DNA of 22,065 nt from Bacillota bacterium (lineage in GTDB: Bacteria; Bacillota; Clostridia; Christensenellales; Borkfalkiaceae), in NCBI GenBank assembly GCA_023403375.1, contig JAEYEN010000032.1, forward strand, positions 1-22,065. Direction: 5' to 3'. Below are positions 1-6,536 of this stretch, in pieces. Numbering within the stretch: the stretch's first letter is position 1; each line of letters starts with the position of its first letter. The translations under genes were made by a program, and so were the position numbers. The notes beneath the pieces are model-generated. The model was not told where the DNA came from. It did no database searches and saw only the letters and a program-made list of their open reading frames with translations.

Positions 1-1727
1 AGTCTGAAACCGTATGGCGTCAGGCGGACAAATATAAAGTCCCCAGAATCGCTTACGTTAACAAAATGGATATCAACGGCGCGAACTTCTTTAATGCTAT
101 CGATATGATGCACGAAAGACTTAAAACCAACGCGGTTCCGATTCTTCTTCCTATCGGAAAAGAAGATACGTTCAAGGGCGTTGTCGATATCATAACCAGA
201 AAAGCGGATATTTATCTCGACGATTTGGGTAAAGAAATTCAGGTTACCGACGTTCCCGACGATATGAAAGAACTCGTCGAAAAGTACAGAAGCCAGATAG
301 TTGAAATCGCGGCGGAATCCGACGACGCGCTTATGGAAAAATACTTCGAAAACGGCGACCTTGATTTAGACGAAATCAAGAAAGGGTTAAGAAAGGCTAC
401 TCTTAATATGAAAGTAACTCCCGTTCTTTGCGGTTCGTCTTATAAAAACAAAGGCGTTCAGAACCTTTTGGACGCGATAGTCGATTATCTCCCCAGTCCT
501 ACGGACGTCGGTCATATCACCGGCACTAATCTCGACGGACAGGAAGAAGACAGAAAACCGTCTGTGGACGAACCTTTCTGCGGCTTAGCATTCAAGATTA
601 TGACCGACCCCTTCGTTGGTAAACTCGCATTCTTCCGCGCATATTCGGGCGTTCTCAAAACCGGTTCTTACGTTTATAACAGCGTTAAAGGTAAGAAAGA
701 AAGGGTTGCCAGAATACTCCGTATGCACGCTAACCACAGAGAAGAAGTGGATGAAGTTGCGGCAGGCGAAATATGCGCGCTCGTAGGTCTTAAAGATACT
801 ACGACGGGCGACACGCTTTGCGACGAAAATCATCCCATCATTCTTGAAAAAATGGAATTCCCCGACCCCGTTATTCAGGTCGCTATCGAACCTAAAACCA
901 AAGCGGGACAGGAAAAAATGGGCTTCGCGCTTGCTAAACTTGCCGAAGAAGACCCCTCGTTCAAAACTTATACCGACCCCGAAACGTCGCAGACGATTAT
1001 CGCAGGTATGGGCGAACTTCACCTTGAAATCATCGTAGACAGATTGCTCCGCGAATTCAGAGTAGAAGCGAACGTCGGGAAACCTCAGGTTGCTTATAAA
1101 GAAACCATTCGTCAGGCAGTTGACGCAGAAGGCTTGTTCAAACGTCAGACGGGCGGTCATGGTCAATACGGTCATTGTAAAATTCACCTTATTCCGCAAG
1201 AACCAGGCAAAGGATACGAATTCGTTGACGAAACGGTCGGCGGTTCTATTCCCAAAGAATTTATTCAGCCTATCAATAAAGGTATTCAGGAAGCGGCTAA
1301 AAACGGTATACTCGCAGGATACGAAGTCGTTGACTTCAAAGTCGTTGTTTACGACGGAAGTTATCACGACGTCGACTCTTCGGAAATGGCGTTTAAGGTT
1401 GCCGGCAGCATGGCTCTTAAAGACGGTTTGTCGAGAGCAAAATGCGTGCTGTTAGAACCGATAATGAAAGTTGAAATTCTTACTCCCGACGCATACTTCG
1501 GCGACGTTATGGGTAACGTAACTTCCCGTCGCGGTATCATTCAGGGCACGGAAGACAGAAACGGCATCAAGGTTATAGACGCACATATCCCGCTTGCGGA
1601 AATGTTCGGATACGCTACCGACCTTCGTTCCAGAACGCAGGGCCGCGGCAACTATACCATGCAGTTCGACCATTATGCAGACGTACCGAAATCGGTTGCG
1701 GAAAAGATAATGGGCAAAAAAGCGTAA
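1..1727 (+). CDS. fusA: Elongation factor G, 5' end missing
   Basis: EF-G is the ribosomal translocase GTPase. The reading frame is open from base 3, so the gene enters from the left; about 574 codons are present, and the N-terminal ~115 residues with the P-loop and switch regions lie outside. The first visible residues (SETVWRQADKYKVPRIAYVN) run into the NKMD guanine-recognition motif at bases 60-71. The rest carries familiar EF-G blocks: NKGVQNLLDAIVDYLPSP, DEPFCGLAFKIMTDPFVGKL, TTGDTLCD, QTIIAGMGELHLEI, NVGKPQVAY, SYHDVDSSEMAFK, LLEPIMKVE and EMFGYATDLRSRTQGRGNYTM. It ends GKKA, the usual C-terminal length. The ATG at base 66 is an internal methionine, not a start. It sits directly upstream of tuf as in the str operon. 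No terminator separates the two, so read-through into tuf is likely in addition to tuf's own promoter. Confidence 0.97.
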   Translation, partial: SETVWRQADKYKVPRIAYVNKMDINGANFFNAIDMMHERLKTNAVPILLPIGKEDTFKGVVDIITRKADIYLDDLGKEIQVTDVPDDMKELVEKYRSQIVEIAAESDDALMEKYFENGDLDLDEIKKGLRKATLNMKVTPVLCGSSYKNKGVQNLLDAIVDYLPSPTDVGHITGTNLDGQEEDRKPSVDEPFCGLAFKIMTDPFVGKLAFFRAYSGVLKTGSYVYNSVKGKKERVARILRMHANHREEVDEVAAGEICALVGLKDTTTGDTLCDENHPIILEKMEFPDPVIQVAIEPKTKAGQEKMGFALAKLAEEDPSFKTYTDPETSQTIIAGMGELHLEIIVDRLLREFRVEANVGKPQVAYKETIRQAVDAEGLFKRQTGGHGQYGHCKIHLIPQEPGKGYEFVDETVGGSIPKEFIQPINKGIQEAAKNGILAGYEVVDFKVVVYDGSYHDVDSSEMAFKVAGSMALKDGLSRAKCVLLEPIMKVEILTPDAYFGDVMGNVTSRRGIIQGTEDRNGIKVIDAHIPLAEMFGYATDLRSRTQGRGNYTMQFDHYADVPKSVAEKIMGKKA

Positions 1728-1733
1728 TTTACG

Positions 1734-1762
1734 TTGACAATTAAATTAAAGTATTGTAAAAT
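1734..1762 (+). promoter_or_regulatory. Sigma-A promoter of tuf
   Basis: TTGACA at 1734-1739 and TAAAAT at 1757-1762 are separated by exactly 17 bases. It lies 7 bases after the fusA stop and ahead of an A-rich 80-base leader to tuf, so tuf can be transcribed independently of the str operon. The ribosome site GGAGG is at 1829-1833, 10 bases before the ATG. Confidence 0.85.
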
Positions 1763-1843
1763 AAATATACGTTTTTAATAAAAAACAATATAAAAACAAA
1801 TAAAAAATAAAAATAATTCAAAATCCTTGGAGGAAAAAAACTT

Positions 1844-3064
1844 ATGGCAAAGGCAAAATTTGACAGAAGTAAACCGCACATTAACATCGGTACTATCGGT
1901 CACGTAGACCATGGTAAAACTACTCTTACCGCTGCTATCACGATGACTTTGGCTGCTTTCGGCGAAGCTCAGAAAATGAGATACGACGAAATAGACAAAG
2001 CACCCGAAGAAAAGGCAAGAGGTATAACAATTAACACCGCTCACGTAGAATATCAGACGGCTAACCGCCACTACGCTCACGTTGACTGCCCCGGACACGC
2101 AGACTATGTTAAAAACATGATTACCGGTGCTGCTCAGATGGACGGCGCAATCTTGGTTGTTGCTGCTACCGACGGACCCATGCCCCAGACCAGAGAACAC
2201 ATTCTTCTCGCTCGTCAGGTTGGCGTTCCTTATATCATCGTTTTCCTTAACAAGTGCGACCAGTTGGATGACCCCGAACTTCTCGAACTCGTTGAAATGG
2301 AAATCAGAGACCTTCTTACCGAATATGGCTTCCCCGGAGACACCACCCCCATCATCAAGGGTTCTGCTCTTAAAGCGTTGGAATACGCTTCCGGCGACCA
2401 TACTCCCGAAGAAATCAAAAATTCCGCAGAATGCAAATGCATTTTCGAATTGATGGATGCTGTTGACAGCTACATCCCCACTCCCGAAAGAGACGACGCG
2501 AAGCCCTTCTTGCTTCCTGTTGAAGACGTATTCACGATTTCCGGTCGTGGTACCGTTGCTACCGGCAGAGTAGAACGTGGTGTTGCAAAAGTTAACGACC
2601 CCGCTGAAATCGTTGGTCTTTCCGAAGAATCCAAGAACACCGTTATTACCGGTCTTGAAATGTTCAGAAAACTTCTTGACGAAGCGCAGGCAGGCGACAA
2701 CGTAGGCGCGCTCTTACGTGGTATCGACAAAAAGGACATCGAACGTGGTCAGGTAATCGCTAAACCCGGTTCCGTTAAACCCCACACCGAATTCGAAGGT
2801 CAGGTTTATATCCTTACCAAAGACGAAGGCGGCAGACATACTCCGTTCTTCAACAACTATCGTCCTCAGTTCTATTTCAGAACGACCGACGTTACCGGTT
2901 CTATCCAACTCCCCGAAGGCGTTGAAATGGTTATGCCCGGCGACAACATCAAAATGGATGTTAAACTCATAACCCCCATCGCTATGGAAGAAGGTTTACG
3001 TTTCGCTATCCGTGAAGGTGGCAGAACGGTTGGTTCCGGCGTTGTTTCCAAAATCGTTAAATAA
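1844..3064 (+). CDS. tuf: Elongation factor Tu
   Basis: EF-Tu delivers aminoacyl-tRNA to the ribosome as a GTP complex. The 406-residue product has all GTPase motifs: GHVDHGKTT at residues 19-27 (P-loop, K25), the switch I RGITINTAHVEY segment, DCPGHADY (switch II), NKCDQ (base recognition) and a SALKALE motif. Domains II and III follow, with GRGTVATGRVERG, YRPQFYFRTTDVTG and the C-terminal REGGRTVGSGVVSKI. It is about a dozen residues longer than the E. coli protein; part of this is extra sequence after SALKALE (YASGDHTPEEIKNSAE). The start is fixed by GGAGG at 1829-1833. Codon use is richer in C/T-ending codons than in the other genes here, as expected for a very highly expressed gene. A strong terminator follows at 3088-3119. 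Confidence 0.98.
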   Translation: MAKAKFDRSKPHINIGTIGHVDHGKTTLTAAITMTLAAFGEAQKMRYDEIDKAPEEKARGITINTAHVEYQTANRHYAHVDCPGHADYVKNMITGAAQMDGAILVVAATDGPMPQTREHILLARQVGVPYIIVFLNKCDQLDDPELLELVEMEIRDLLTEYGFPGDTTPIIKGSALKALEYASGDHTPEEIKNSAECKCIFELMDAVDSYIPTPERDDAKPFLLPVEDVFTISGRGTVATGRVERGVAKVNDPAEIVGLSEESKNTVITGLEMFRKLLDEAQAGDNVGALLRGIDKKDIERGQVIAKPGSVKPHTEFEGQVYILTKDEGGRHTPFFNNYRPQFYFRTTDVTGSIQLPEGVEMVMPGDNIKMDVKLITPIAMEEGLRFAIREGGRTVGSGVVSKIVK

Positions 3065-3087
3065 TTAGCGATATAAACAAACAATAT

Positions 3088-3119
3088 AAAGGATAACGAG
3101 AATATCGTTATCCTTTTTT
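3088..3119 (+). terminator. Rho-independent terminator of tuf
   Basis: A 12-bp stem, 3088-3099 with 3105-3116 (core GGATAACGA / TCGTTATCC), has a 5-base loop and runs into six T at 3114-3119. It ends the fusA-tuf transcript. Confidence 0.93.
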
Positions 3120-3155
3120 GTTTATAAAAACTCACAGATTATATAGAAAGAGCAG

Positions 3156-3189
3156 TAAAAAAACGGCTTGACGATTTGTCAAGCCGTTT
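3156..3189 (-). terminator. Rho-independent terminator of the HU gene
   Basis: A perfect 12-bp stem pairs 3161-3172 with 3178-3189 (AAACGGCTTGAC / GTCAAGCCGTTT) with a 5-base loop. On the minus strand it is followed by a T-run (the A's at 3157-3163). It lies 13 bases past the HU stop codon. With the opposing tuf terminator it separates two converging genes. Confidence 0.9.
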
Positions 3190-3202
3190 AATTTTTAAGT
3201 TA

Positions 3203-3475
3203 TTATTTGAATGAATCTTTGTATGCTTTCCCGAACTTAAATACGGGAGTTTTGGATGCGGCGATTTTAATTTTTTCGCCCGTTTTCGGATTGATGCCTT
3301 CTCTTGCGGCCTTGCTCTTTAACTCAAACGTACCGAAACCTGAAATCTGAACCTTTTCCCCTTGGTTAAGACCTTCCGTAATTGCACCGAACACTGCGTC
3401 GAACGCAATATCGGCATCTTTTAGAGTGATGCCTGCTTTATTGGCGATTACTCTAATTAAATCACTTTTGTTCAT
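3203..3475 (-). CDS. hup: HU-family DNA-binding protein
   Basis: A 90-residue histone-like HU protein that bends and compacts DNA as a dimer. It starts MNKSDLIRVIANKAG and has the family core GEKVQISGFGTFELKSKAAR, then the DNA-gripping arm with INPKTGEKI, where P63 is the intercalating proline. It ends TPVFKFGKAYKDSFK. A longer frame starts at 3499, but the GGAGG site (minus strand, 3489-3485) lies 9 bases upstream of the ATG at 3475 and inside that extension, so 3475 is the start. The arm has Ile where many HU proteins have Arg (GRNP to GINP), a common variant. It is a single gene with its own promoter and terminator. Confidence 0.95.
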   Translation of the reverse strand: MNKSDLIRVIANKAGITLKDADIAFDAVFGAITEGLNQGEKVQISGFGTFELKSKAAREGINPKTGEKIKIAASKTPVFKFGKAYKDSFK

Positions 3476-3505
3476 TTTTGAAAACCTCCGTAATTTCATA
3501 ATTCA

Positions 3506-3533
3506 ATTATAACATATATTGCCGACTTTTCAA
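3506..3533 (-). promoter_or_regulatory. Sigma-A promoter of the HU gene
   Basis: On the minus strand, TTGAAA (plus 3528-3533) and TATAAT (plus 3506-3511) are 16 bases apart. The predicted transcript start near 3500 gives a leader of about 25 bases that carries the GGAGG site. Confidence 0.75.
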
Positions 3534-3612
3534 GGGGATTTTTAAATTTTTTTGTTTGTTTTTACGGTTTTTAGGCTTTTTTTGCCGTTTTTTTTCAAAA
3601 TTTTAATATATC

Positions 3613-3641
3613 TTGACTTTTTCATTTTTTTAAGATAATCT
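3613..3641 (+). promoter_or_regulatory. Weak sigma-A promoter candidate of the dehydrogenase-fold gene
   Basis: TTGACT at 3613-3618 is followed either by GATAAT at 3634-3639 (15-base spacer) or TAATCT at 3636-3641 (17-base spacer). Either choice predicts a leader of only ~10-13 bases, with the weak ribosome site AAGG at 3649-3652. Confidence 0.5.
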
Positions 3642-3658
3642 ATTAAGTAAGGTTTTAT

Positions 3659-4894
3659 ATGGAAATTATAGAAGAAATAGAAAAAATAAATTCGCTCTTT
3701 AACGGCATTTTTGTACGATATTCCGAAAAAGACGTTTTTTCCGATTTAGAAAACGAAATCAAGCGTGTGGCTCCGTTTTCTCATTGCGCGTTTTTAAGTT
3801 TTGCAAAAACGCACGACCTTTACGGCGCGCAGGTTTTATCTTCGGTTAAAAGAATAGGCGGCAAACTTATAACTTTAATCATGCCCGAAAACAAAGAGAA
3901 CAGTCTGGACTTTTTTTCTTATGCTTTTAATCTTCCCGAAGAAATCAGGTGCGTGTTCACGTTTGACGCCGCGCTTTGCGACGTTTGCAGATATTACGCA
4001 GACGTGAAAGGCATACCTTTTATATTTATTCCGAAGAGTGCGGAAATCGGCAACTTTGCCGAAAACTATATAATATTCAAAAACGGCGAAAAATTAGAAA
4101 AATATTCCGACGACGCGGATAAAACCATAATAATAAACAAAAATTTTATGTCTGATACCGCAAACGCCGATAGTTACGCTTATGTGATTTGCCAACTGCT
4201 ATCGCTTATAGATTACAGATTATGTTTGAGTTTAGACGGCGAAATGAACGCTAAAACTTACAGGGCGGCAAAAGAAGCGGTTGTTTCTGCATTTTCGATT
4301 TTTTCCGTGCCTACGGATATGCGTGCGGTATATCTGGCGGTTTGCTGCGTTAAATATCAGACGGCGGATTATATGACGGAAGGTAAATTTGCTTTATCCA
4401 CTCCGCAAAAGTGCGCAACCTATTTTTATAACGGCAAAATTATTAACGATTACGGCAGATTTTTAAGTTTTTCGCTTAAAATATTAAGACTGTATGCCGC
4501 CTGTTTTTCGTGCAAATCGGAAATTCGGACTATGCCAAACTACCTTAAAAGGGCGGAAATCGTTTCAAATACGCTAAATATCGATGAAACGGACACTGCG
4601 GAATGCTTGCTTAAAGAAACCCGACTGATTCGTTCTAAATTAAATAAGTGTATCAAGACTGTAAATCTTTTAAGTAAAGAAGTGAAAGGGCTTGCCGGTA
4701 ACGAAAAGGCGATTATCGGTACCTATCGCGCGCTTAAAGGCAGAGCGCCGAATTCGGACGAGAAGAAAACGCTTGCCGCAATCAGGCACGCAGGCGACCT
4801 GCCGATAAGTTTTAACGGCGTTTCGGTTTTAAGAGAAACGGGTATGACCGACGTGGCTCTTTTTAATGCGGATAATGCGAGCGTGGCGGATTAA
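3659..4894 (+). CDS. Degenerate glycerol-1-phosphate dehydrogenase / iron-alcohol dehydrogenase-fold protein
   Basis: A soluble 411-residue protein with no signal peptide. Its order of elements resembles the sn-glycerol-1-phosphate dehydrogenase/AraM branch of the dehydroquinate-synthase-like superfamily. An N-terminal Rossmann-like half has the stretch VFTFDAALCDVCRYYADVKG at 99-118 followed by IPFIFIPKSAE, where active members have a Gly-rich GxGSGTxxD...K segment then GIPFxxxPTxxS. A helical C-terminal half ends with segments like PNYLKRAEIVSNTLNIDE. The key residues are missing: the NAD-binding glycines are replaced by TFDAALCD, and the metal-ligand histidines of the SxxHxxxH and HGE motifs are not seen where they should fall (PQKCATYF, NDYGRF). 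If the fold call is right it is probably not a dehydrogenase and may be regulatory or structural. It is monocistronic, between the HU gene and the spoIIQ region. The homology is by eye, without a profile search. Confidence 0.5.
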   Translation: MEIIEEIEKINSLFNGIFVRYSEKDVFSDLENEIKRVAPFSHCAFLSFAKTHDLYGAQVLSSVKRIGGKLITLIMPENKENSLDFFSYAFNLPEEIRCVFTFDAALCDVCRYYADVKGIPFIFIPKSAEIGNFAENYIIFKNGEKLEKYSDDADKTIIINKNFMSDTANADSYAYVICQLLSLIDYRLCLSLDGEMNAKTYRAAKEAVVSAFSIFSVPTDMRAVYLAVCCVKYQTADYMTEGKFALSTPQKCATYFYNGKIINDYGRFLSFSLKILRLYAACFSCKSEIRTMPNYLKRAEIVSNTLNIDETDTAECLLKETRLIRSKLNKCIKTVNLLSKEVKGLAGNEKAIIGTYRALKGRAPNSDEKKTLAAIRHAGDLPISFNGVSVLRETGMTDVALFNADNASVAD

Positions 4895-4960
4895 ACTAAA
4901 TATTTCTGAACTTAATCATAAATAATATCGATATGATAAATTCCAAACGAAAAAAGTATC

Positions 4961-4992
4961 AAACGTTAGCGGTACTAAACGTTTTTCTTTAT
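4961..4992 (+). terminator. Weak terminator-like hairpin after the dehydrogenase-fold gene
   Basis: AAACGTTAG at 4961-4969 pairs with CT(A)AACGTTT at 4975-4984, with one bulged A and a 5-base loop. It runs into TTTTTCTTTATTTT. The stem is AT-rich, so termination would be partial. Confidence 0.45.
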
Positions 4993-5033
4993 TTTATATT
5001 GAGTTAAACATTATAAATATAAAGATTAAGAAA

Positions 5034-5064
5034 GGTATAAAAAATAAATAAAAGGGTAATAATC
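5034..5064 (+). promoter_or_regulatory. Sigma-F-like (forespore) promoter of the small anchored protein
   Basis: GGTATA at 5034-5039 and GGTAATAATC at 5055-5064 are 15 bases apart. They fit the sigma-F pattern as I recall it (WGYATA-like -35, GGnnAnAHTR -10) except the first base of the -35 and the last base of the -10. A start near 5071 leaves a ~21-base leader that carries AAGGAG at 5076-5081. Confidence 0.5.
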
Positions 5065-5091
5065 TCTCCGAAAACAAGGAGAGATTTTTTT
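5061..5091 (+). terminator. Terminator hairpin overlapping the promoter and ribosome site of the next gene
   Basis: AATCTCTCC at 5061-5069 pairs perfectly with GGAGAGATT at 5078-5086 across an 8-base loop and is followed by T's to 5091. The ATG begins at 5092. The 3' arm holds the ribosome site (AAGGAG, 5076-5081) and the 5' arm overlaps the proposed sigma-F -10 box. Transcripts from upstream would end here or have the site sealed, while a transcript starting near 5071 would lack the 5' arm. Confidence 0.75.
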
Positions 5092-5499
5092 ATGTACAAA
5101 AAAATAGTGGTGCTGTTTGCAATTGTTGTGATAACAGGCATAACCTTTTTTTCTGCGGCGCAACCGATATTTAAGGGGTATTCGGAAGAATTTACATACT
5201 ACTATAATTCGTATTCATCTAAATCGCAGTCTGAAAAAGTGCGCGGATTAACGTTAAAGCGCGGAAAGTGCGGAGAAAGTTTTGTTGCGGATAAAGGCTT
5301 TGACGTAGAAAAACTTGTAAGAGATTTCCGTGCGGAAGCGGTGCGTGTGGAAAAAGCGGGCGAAGTTACCTGCCTTTATTACTATACCGATAAAATTCCT
5401 TATTTTAAGACGATTGGCGGAAAGAAGATAAACCTGCACGTTGCGATAGATAACGATACCGTAACTGTGGGAACCCCGATAATTTTCGGAAGTTTTTAG
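5092..5499 (+). CDS. Small membrane-anchored protein, possibly YwmB-like
   Basis: A 135-residue protein with an N-terminal hydrophobic segment (residues ~4-22, signal peptide or anchor) followed by a Tyr/Ser-rich linker and a ~85-residue extracytoplasmic domain. I do not recognise it with certainty. The C-terminal half (KKINLHVAIDNDTVTVGTPIIFGSF) resembles the end of YwmB-family proteins, where a KxNLxxA strand precedes a GTPII-type end. In Bacillus, ywmB lies near spoIIQ with murAA and spoIID between; here those two are absent and spoIIQ follows after 99 bases, giving weak contextual support. It is only about half the usual YwmB length. The start is supported by AAGGAG at 5076-5081, 10 bases upstream. 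The promoter resembles that of spoIIQ, suggesting forespore expression. Confidence 0.6.
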   Translation: MYKKIVVLFAIVVITGITFFSAAQPIFKGYSEEFTYYYNSYSSKSQSEKVRGLTLKRGKCGESFVADKGFDVEKLVRDFRAEAVRVEKAGEVTCLYYYTDKIPYFKTIGGKKINLHVAIDNDTVTVGTPIIFGSF

Positions 5500-5540
5500 T
5501 TCAGGAATCGGTTAAAAAAATTTATTAAGTTAAAATTTCA

Positions 5541-5570
5541 AGTATATAAAAAATTTTTAAGGCAATAATG
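5541..5570 (+). promoter_or_regulatory. Sigma-F-like (forespore) promoter of spoIIQ
   Basis: AGTATA at 5541-5546 and GGCAATAATG at 5561-5570 are 14 bases apart and agree at every constrained position with the sigma-F pattern WGYATA / GGnnAnAHTR as I recall it. spoIIQ is a known sigma-F target in Bacillus. A start near 5577 gives a ~22-base leader with GGAGG at 5587-5591. Confidence 0.65.
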
Positions 5571-5598
5571 AAAGCAATAAAGTTTTGGAGGAACAAAA

Positions 5599-6252
5599 AT
5601 GAAAAAAGAAAACAGTAAGATTTTAGACTTTTTCAGGCGTAACGCCGCTTATCTGGTGCTTGCATTCTGCGTTTTGGCGGTAGGACTTACCGTGGCTTTC
5701 GTTTTAATAGGCGAAAGTAAAAACAACGACAATATAAAAATAGAAGCGCCTATAACCGATAACGGCGATAACGACGTGAAAAACCCTGACAGCGACCCCG
5801 TTATTAAGCCCGACGATGAACCCGTAATTAAAGTTATACGATTCATTATGCCCGTAAACGATACGACAGCAATAGAAAAGTATAGCGAAAGTATGGTGTT
5901 TAACGCAACGCTTAACAGATTCTCGGCGCATACGGCAACCGATTTTTATGCGGCGGAAGGCTCGCCCGTTATGGCTGTTTACGACGGCACGGTCGAAAAG
6001 GTTGAAAACGACGTCCTTAAAGGCGTAACCGTTACGATAGACCACGGCGACGGACTTAAAACCGTTTATAATTCGCTTGCAGACGCCGACGAAATAGTTG
6101 CGGGCGCAACCGTAAAACAAGGCGACGTGATAGGACACGTTTCTTCCACTAATCGTCAGGAATCCAAAAACGGCGCGCACCTTCATTTTGAAGTGTACGA
6201 AAACGGCAAAAACATCGACCCCGTTAAATATCTTGCAATAGACGAAAAATAA
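5599..6252 (+). CDS. spoIIQ: Stage II sporulation protein Q (LytM/M23-domain forespore protein)
   Basis: SpoIIQ sits in the forespore outer membrane and binds SpoIIIAH of the mother cell, forming the engulfment zipper and feeding-tube channel. The 217-residue product has the SpoIIQ layout: a short basic cytoplasmic N-terminus with DFFRRN, one transmembrane helix (~17-38), an Asp-rich linker, a MPV segment (84-86), and a LytM domain from ~105. Catalytic-type residues H111 and D115 (HTATD) and H194/H196 (AHLHFE) are present, so the zinc site looks intact, as in clostridial SpoIIQ; the Bacillus protein has lost part of it. VTIDHGDGLKTVYNSLAD and NGKNIDPVKYL match the family closely. It starts 8 bases after GGAGG. 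The genes found upstream in Bacillus (murAA, spoIID) are not next to it. The Bacillus acidic tail is absent. Confidence 0.88.
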   Translation: MKKENSKILDFFRRNAAYLVLAFCVLAVGLTVAFVLIGESKNNDNIKIEAPITDNGDNDVKNPDSDPVIKPDDEPVIKVIRFIMPVNDTTAIEKYSESMVFNATLNRFSAHTATDFYAAEGSPVMAVYDGTVEKVENDVLKGVTVTIDHGDGLKTVYNSLADADEIVAGATVKQGDVIGHVSSTNRQESKNGAHLHFEVYENGKNIDPVKYLAIDEK

Positions 6253-6270
6253 AAAAATAAGTTGCGGAAA

Positions 6271-6308
6271 CGTTATTCCGTAAAACGCCGTAAAAGCGAC
6301 GGATAACG
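6271..6308 (+). other. Hairpin downstream of spoIIQ
   Basis: Bases 6271-6281 pair with 6299-6308 (10 bp, one bulged T), with a further 3-bp CGC/GCG pairing inside. No T-run follows, so it is not a standard terminator. It may stabilise the 3' end of spoIIQ mRNA. Confidence 0.4.
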
Positions 6309-6323
6309 GAAAACAGAGGCGGT

Positions 6324-6536
6324 TATAATTAAAAAACGCTGAAAAATTGCAACAAAAGTATTAGCAAAACCGATAAAAAAGCCGGGCGGCAAGAACCCTG
6401 AAAAAGAGAGTAACAGGCGATAAAGACGGCGGCAGCAAGCGGCGGCGACAAAGCGCCCCGCAGCGCCGCACGGCGGAATAATAACCGAAAGCCCCGAATA
6501 AGATAATTATGAAAAATTATCTTTCGGGGTTTTATT
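6324..6536 (+). promoter_or_regulatory. Possible structured leader of the M1 peptidase gene
   Basis: A lone TATAAT at 6324-6329, without a clear -35, could start a ~200-base leader. The stretch 6380-6500 is GC- and purine-rich, unlike the other AT-rich spacers. It contains a nested GC hairpin (6439-6447 with 6454-6456 and 6464-6469) and ends in the terminator-like hairpin at 6492-6529, just before the ATG. No open frame with a ribosome site was found. It resembles an attenuator layout, but I cannot assign it to a known RNA family. Confidence 0.35.
6492..6533 (+). terminator. Terminator-like hairpin abutting the M1 peptidase start
   Basis: CCCCGAA at 6492-6498 pairs with TTCGGGG at 6523-6529 and, after a 2-base bulge, AAGATAAT-type pairing continues (6501-6508 with 6515-6522). 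The loop is six bases. TTTT follows at 6530-6533 and the ATG is at 6537. The 3' arm GGGG is the only ribosome-site-like sequence, so folding would also hinder initiation. Confidence 0.7.

Noticed and set aside
585..1367. A 260-codon open frame antisense to fusA.
   Set aside because: It lies wholly within fusA on the other strand, has no ribosome site and its protein has no recognisable motif; it mirrors fusA codon bias.
3476..3499. Upstream ATG extending the HU protein by 8 residues.
   Set aside because: The GGAGG ribosome site (3485-3489) lies inside this extension, and the family starts with MNKSDLI.
3540..3600. T-rich stretch with ACGG...CCGT that looked like a terminator.
   Set aside because: The pairing is only 3-4 bp and competing partners exclude each other; it sits between divergent promoters where no terminator is needed.
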